Assembly: GCA_009773495.1 (NCBI GenBank)
Contig: WSXW01000011.1
Location: forward strand, 1-55,961
Reading direction: 5' to 3'
Source of the DNA: Bacillota bacterium
Lineage (GTDB): Bacteria > Bacillota > UBA994
DNA length: 55,961 nucleotides
Below, piece after piece: positions 52,498 through 55,961 of the stretch. How positions within the stretch are numbered: the stretch's first letter is position 1; each line of letters opens with the position of its first letter. Below the pieces are notes generated by a model. That model searched no databases and had not been told where the DNA came from. It was given only the letters and a program-made list of their open reading frames with translations. Made by a program: the position numbers and the translations under genes.

Positions 52498-52677
52498 CTA
52501 CCGTTGTGAAGCGCTTTCGCTCCATGTGTTGGTACGTGGGTCGAGACGATAAGTGACAACATGACTGCTTGGGGCCTTATAAGAGAACACATCAGTGGGG
52601 ATGGCGGCCTTTGCTATCATAGCAACACCAACGCAGATGATCACAAGAGCGCTCAACAACATAAGGATTCTTTTCAT
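52498..52677 (-). CDS. small secreted or membrane peptide, 59 residues, unknown
   Basis: Starts with ATG six bases after GAGGAGG, a strong ribosome site. The N-terminus is a signal peptide or membrane helix (MKRILMLLSALVIICVGVAM). A short mature part follows, with FSYKAPSSHVVTYRLD and a C-terminus rich in Thr, Ser and Arg. No family recognised. It lies between comM and the M28 gene and is followed by the long hairpin at 52387-52462. The codons look plausible but the length makes this uncertain. Confidence 0.55.
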   Translation of the reverse strand: MKRILMLLSALVIICVGVAMIAKAAIPTDVFSYKAPSSHVVTYRLDPRTNTWSESASQR

Positions 52678-53020
52678 CGCTTACCTCCTCATTTTACGCC
52701 CAATCGATGTTGGCCACGTTTTGGCGACAGGAACAGCTTTCCCAAGACAGACCGAGATGCGAGCGAAGAGAACTACACCTGGTGCGAGAAAAATGGCCAT
52801 TTTGATCTGCTCCGCTTCAACAATCGCCCTAATGTTGCTCGTTGCGCAAAACTCAAAAACCGAGCTCTGCCCATTATTCAGTAGCAAAATCGCTGACCCC
52901 AAGTCCCGGCTTTCTACAGGCTGGTGAGCGACTGTTTAGGCCTCCTATGGCAGTTAAATGTTGCCTAAAAGTCGCCTATCATGACCCTCAATCCTGCTTC
53001 CCACTGGCTTAACCCGCATC
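52678..53020. other. gap between comM and the small-peptide gene
   Basis: A 73-codon minus frame (52681-52902, TTG start) ends at the ribosome site of the 59-residue peptide, but it has no good ribosome site and no recognisable product. The GCGACT hairpin element copy 3 lies at 52928-52975. No promoter can be assigned with confidence. Confidence 0.45.
52928..52975. repeat. GCGACT hairpin element, copy 3
   Basis: Arms GCGACTGTTTAGGC (52928-52941) and GCCTAAAAGTCGC (52963-52975), the best-preserved stem of the three copies, with one bulge and a loop of about 21 bases. Same orientation as the copy at 38791. Confidence 0.78.
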
Positions 53021-54535
53021 CTACTGCGCCCCCTGCCTATCCAGCATCCTATAACTCACCGCCTCGGCAAGATGCGCAGATTCAATTATGTCGCTGCCCG
53101 CTAAGTCCGCTATAGTGCGCGCAACTTTTAGAATACGATCATGCGCGCGAGCGGAGAGGGCTAGTTTAGTGAAGGCATTCTTTAATAGCCTTTCAGCACT
53201 CTCGCTGATAGCGAGCTTACGTAAATGGCGATGCTGCATACGGGCATTTGAGTAAATGCGGAATTCCTTAAGTTTATGTTCCTGGCGATTGCGGGCTGCG
53301 GTTACCCTCTCACGTATGGCCACTGAAGTCTCTCCATAAGCTTTAGCGGCGAGTTCTTCATACGCTAACCTCGGCACGTGCAGCTGAATGTCGATGCGGT
53401 CAAGCAAGGGCCCCGAAATACGCGCCTGATAGCGGGATACATCCCCCGGCGAGCATGTGCAAGCCTTAAGTTTGTCCCCTAGGTAACCGCATGGACAAGG
53501 GTTCATGGAAGCTACTAGCATTACCTCGGCCGGGTAGGATAAGGTGGCGTTGACGCGTGCAATGGTAACGCTACCGTCTTCTAGCGGTTGGCGGAGCTGC
53601 TCTAAGACGCGCTTGCTGAACTCCGGCAACTCGTCTAGGAACAGCACTCCATGGTGCGAGAGGCTTACTTCGCCCGGCTGTGGGATGCGTCCACCGCCAA
53701 TTAGCCCACCCTGGGAAATAGAGTGGTGCGGTGCTCTGAAAGGCCGTTCGGAGACTAAGGAACCGCGATCTGTAAGTAGCCCCGCTACGCTGTATATCTT
53801 GGTTACCTCTAATGCTTCTTCCCGATGCATGGGTGGCAAAATGGAGGGTAAATGCCGCGCCATTAGCGTTTTACCTGAACCGGGAGGGCCTACGAGAAGT
53901 ACATTGTGGCCTCCGGCTGCTGCTACCTCTAGAGCCCGCTTGGCCTGATCCTGTCCGGCGATATCTTTAAAATCTAAATAGCTAAGGCTTTTCTTTTCTG
54001 TCTGAGGCAATGCCTCAGACGGTTCTCTGTGCCCGAGAAGAATGCCGAGAAGCTCTGTTAGGCTGTCTACTGGAACTACGTCTAACCCCTCTACCAAGCG
54101 AGCTTCGGCTGCGTTGGCTGGGGGAAGAATTAGCTTCTTACCTGCCTTTTTACAAGCGATGGCCATGGGTAAAGCACCCGGCACAGGACGGACATTGCCG
54201 TCGAGGGACAACTCCCCCACCAACACGGCTTCTTTAAGCAGGTGATGCTCAAGCTGCCCCGATGCCACTAGGAGCGCAACGGCAATAGGCAAATCAAACC
54301 CTGAACCGACCTTGCGTAGATCTGCGGGGGCTAGGTTAACGGTAATGCGGCGGTTGGGAACCTCGAGATAGCAGTTCTTGACCGCTGACCGCACTCGTTC
54401 TTTGGCCTCGCGCACTGCAGCATCGGGGAGGCCGACAATATCAAAGTTGGGAAGTCCTAGGGCAACGTCTACTTCAACGTCTACTAAGTAACCATCGATA
54501 CCAAGAATTGTGGCTCCGTTTACCTTAGCTAGCAT
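53021..54535 (-). CDS. comM: YifB/ComM family Mg chelatase-like AAA ATPase
   Basis: ComM is a helicase that extends heteroduplex during natural transformation in Gram-negative species. The 504-residue protein has the N-terminal Lon-like domain (GLPNFDIVGLPDAAVREAKERV). The ChlI ATPase centre has Walker A LVGPPGSGKTLMARHLP and Walker B HGVLFLDELPEFSKR. The cysteine motif CPCGYLGDKLKACTC and the C-terminal helical domain follow. ATG at 54535 follows GGAG by eight bases; GTG at 54544 overlaps that site. comM is normally next to dprA; here the flagellar locus lies between. Confidence 0.95.
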   Translation of the reverse strand: MLAKVNGATILGIDGYLVDVEVDVALGLPNFDIVGLPDAAVREAKERVRSAVKNCYLEVPNRRITVNLAPADLRKVGSGFDLPIAVALLVASGQLEHHLLKEAVLVGELSLDGNVRPVPGALPMAIACKKAGKKLILPPANAAEARLVEGLDVVPVDSLTELLGILLGHREPSEALPQTEKKSLSYLDFKDIAGQDQAKRALEVAAAGGHNVLLVGPPGSGKTLMARHLPSILPPMHREEALEVTKIYSVAGLLTDRGSLVSERPFRAPHHSISQGGLIGGGRIPQPGEVSLSHHGVLFLDELPEFSKRVLEQLRQPLEDGSVTIARVNATLSYPAEVMLVASMNPCPCGYLGDKLKACTCSPGDVSRYQARISGPLLDRIDIQLHVPRLAYEELAAKAYGETSVAIRERVTAARNRQEHKLKEFRIYSNARMQHRHLRKLAISESAERLLKNAFTKLALSARAHDRILKVARTIADLAGSDIIESAHLAEAVSYRMLDRQGAQ

Positions 54536-54562
54536 AGCTCTCACTCCAAAACGATTCTTTTA

Positions 54563-54574
54563 GAACACATGTTC
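54563..54574 (-). promoter_or_regulatory. LexA-like (SOS) box before comM
   Basis: GAACACATGTTC matches the Gram-positive SOS box core GAACRNRYGTTC at every fixed position. It lies 28-39 bases before the comM ATG, where an operator would act. No lexA gene is in the window, so regulation is inferred. Confidence 0.5.
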
Positions 54575-54627
54575 GCCAAAAGGTCGCGTATTCCTCTTTT
54601 CCGAATTTTCTTTTTATAAACATAGGA

Positions 54628-55008
54628 CTATACAAAGCGCTGTCGAATAATGTCAAGGGATACCTTCAAGTCCAGATACACCGCATCCCCATTGGTGAGT
54701 AGGCTGAAGGATACTGAGCTACCTGTGATACAAAGGAAACCTTGCTCTCAGAGTTTTCTCAATCATGTACTTCCCTAGTGGCTGATCTTCCCTTAAGCCA
54801 AAGGCACCAGACAACCAGAGCTGTATAACTCGTCAACCAACATGCTGCGTCACAAATAAGATGCGTTTATTCTTTGCAATGATGCCCAACACGGCGCTCA
54901 TGAATGGAATTATACTCAATTTTTATTCGATCAGGGACAATGGTGGTTGCCTTGTCGACTTCTGTCGATAGGTTTTTCTTCCATCTCAGCGGACTTTGTG
55001 TTAGACAT
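54628..55008 (-). pseudogene. decayed gene of unknown function, several frame changes
   Basis: No intact frame spans this stretch. Successive minus-strand frames give protein-like pieces in order: MSNTKSAEMEEKPIDRS, TTIVPDRIKIEYNSIHE, AVLGIIAKNKRILFVTQHV, an in-frame stop, then REDQPLGKYMIEKTLRARF and TNGDAVYLDLKVSLDIIRQR to a stop at 54628. At least three frame changes would be needed to join them. No family was recognised. The pieces could be chance, but their run in one direction suggests a relic of about 125 codons, or sequencing errors. Confidence 0.4.
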
Positions 55009-55049
55009 AAGATGAGCACGCAACCAAAGTATGATTAGGAGGTTATGCA

Positions 55050-55882
55050 ATGAAGAAGACCCGGTTAAGCATGTCTGTGCTAACCATGTTGCTGCTAGTG
55101 GGGTTCATCTTTGCTACATTGAGCGTATCTGCGGCAGATAAAGATTCCAACGCCAAGCACAGTGCAAATCTGATTGAAAAGCAGGGCGTCATCATAGACG
55201 GCAGGCTTGGCATACAGGACCAAAACAAGGAGCTTGCAAAGTCACAGGTTGGAACTGTTGTAACAATTCTCAATTGGGCCCATTGCGTTAGCGCAGCTGG
55301 AACTAAAGTTAGTTCCAGCCTGAGAAAATTCTCACAGCGTCCCTACCCAGCGAGTTTATAACTGACGCTGATATACAGCTGGCCTCTACGCTGTGGCGAA
55401 GCTAATAGAGAACGTGGCACCCACCCTCAAAACCAAAAAAATCTCAGGAGATTGGACTTCTTTCCTCGGACTGCGGTTACGATCAAATTGTGTCAATCGA
55501 TAGGTCTTACAATAGGACTGTACGCACTGAGTATAATCTTAACGCTGTGCTATACCCTACCACTGGATCGAACAGTTTTCAGTATACCGCGGGGGTAACT
55601 GTATCTGCTTCAGCAACGATCCCAAAAACGATCTTCTCATGTAGTCTTGATGCGAACATAACGTATAGTTATACGTTTACTTATAATTGGGGCCCTGCTT
55701 CACAAGCAGGTTACGTATGCTGGCCTTATAAAGATGCAAAGTACTTATGTCATGAACATACCATTGTTATCCCGTACCGCTCTAATAGGTGGAACCTATC
55801 TGGAAGAATGAGGGTCTTTTCGGAGATAGATTTAGCTCCAGAAGCCGCAGTCCTCTCCTACTCTACTCTGAAAAAGAAATAA
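55050..55882 (+). pseudogene. decayed secreted-protein gene of unknown function
   Basis: The only plus-strand gene. It has AGGAGG six bases before the ATG and a clear signal peptide (MKKTRLSMSVLTMLLLVGF to SVSA). Frame 1 runs to 55361. Protein-like sequence continues in a second frame (ILTASLPSEFITDADIQLAS), then a third (KLIENVAPTLKTKKISGDW), then back to the second from about 55470 through RSYNRTVRTEYNLNAVLYP to the stop at 55880-55882. Three frame changes imply a relic of about 275 codons. The first change lies next to a 24-base near-palindrome at 55296-55319. The Tyr/Ser/Thr-rich C-terminal half suggests a beta-rich exported protein. Confidence 0.6.
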
Positions 55883-55961
55883 TGTGGCATGCGCGCAGCG
55901 TGAGACTTGGCTGAAAAGAGCAAAAAAATACCCCCTAAACCCTAGACATAGGCGTCTCTAG

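Noticed and set aside
52681-52902. 73-codon minus-strand frame upstream of the small peptide
   Set aside because: TTG start without a convincing ribosome site and no domain; it could be translated in coupling with the peptide, but the evidence is too weak.

Overview
The window reads as a low-to-mid GC Bacillota (Clostridia-like) chromosome. It carries CodY, HslUV, a CheC/CheD/FliY-type chemotaxis system, a SwrB-like gene after sigD and FliW/CsrA. It has flagellar genes without the P- and L-ring genes flgI and flgH, as expected for a monoderm. No rRNA, tRNA, CRISPR array or complete insertion sequence was found. Every confident gene is on the minus strand, so the window is transcribed from right to left.

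Layout in transcription order (high to low coordinates). At the far right are two badly frameshifted genes (55050-55882, plus strand; 54628-55008, minus strand), then comM with a LexA-like box. Next come a 59-residue secreted or membrane peptide and a membrane-anchored M28 peptidase. A first flagellar/chemotaxis operon follows behind a sigma-D promoter: cheW-cheA-cheB-flgM-flgN-flgK-flgL-fliW-csrA-mcp. A HepT/MntA (HEPN-MNT) pair bracketed by direct repeats comes next. Then fliC has its own sigma-D promoter and a CsrA-type leader hairpin, and fliD-fliS-fliT-like-flaG follows behind another sigma-D promoter.

A terminator and a probable sigma-A promoter open the roughly 25-kb main operon: flgB-flgC-fliE-fliF-fliG-fliH-fliI-fliJ-fliK-flgD-flgE-motA-motB-fliL-fliO-fliP-fliQ-fliR-flhB-flhA-flhF-flhG-ycgR-sigD-swrB-like-flgF-flgG-cheD-cheR-cheC-cheY-fliM-fliY. 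It ends in a terminator that contains the fliY stop codon. After a two-domain NlpC/P60 hydrolase gene comes the housekeeping operon dprA-topA-trmFO-xerC-hslV-hslU-codY, ending in a 17-bp terminator hairpin.

Logic: the main operon builds the basal body, export gate, motor and hook, and makes sigma-D late in the operon. FlgM holds sigma-D until hook completion. Sigma-D then drives the flagellin, cap and chemotaxis operons. FliW and CsrA link flagellin level to fliC translation. YcgR would couple c-di-GMP to motor braking. CheC, CheD and FliY form a Bacillus-type adaptation and dephosphorylation system.

The gaps between operons are a patchwork of small dispersed repeats: hairpin elements with GCGACT ends, TTTTTGCTTTTTGATTT motifs and GCACATAG-type arrays. 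The most interesting items are the repeat-bracketed HepT/MntA cassette, a chemoreceptor with a C-terminal cytoplasmic Cache-like domain, the NlpC/P60 protein with a dead first domain, the LexA-like box before comM, and inverted hairpin elements flanking fliC.
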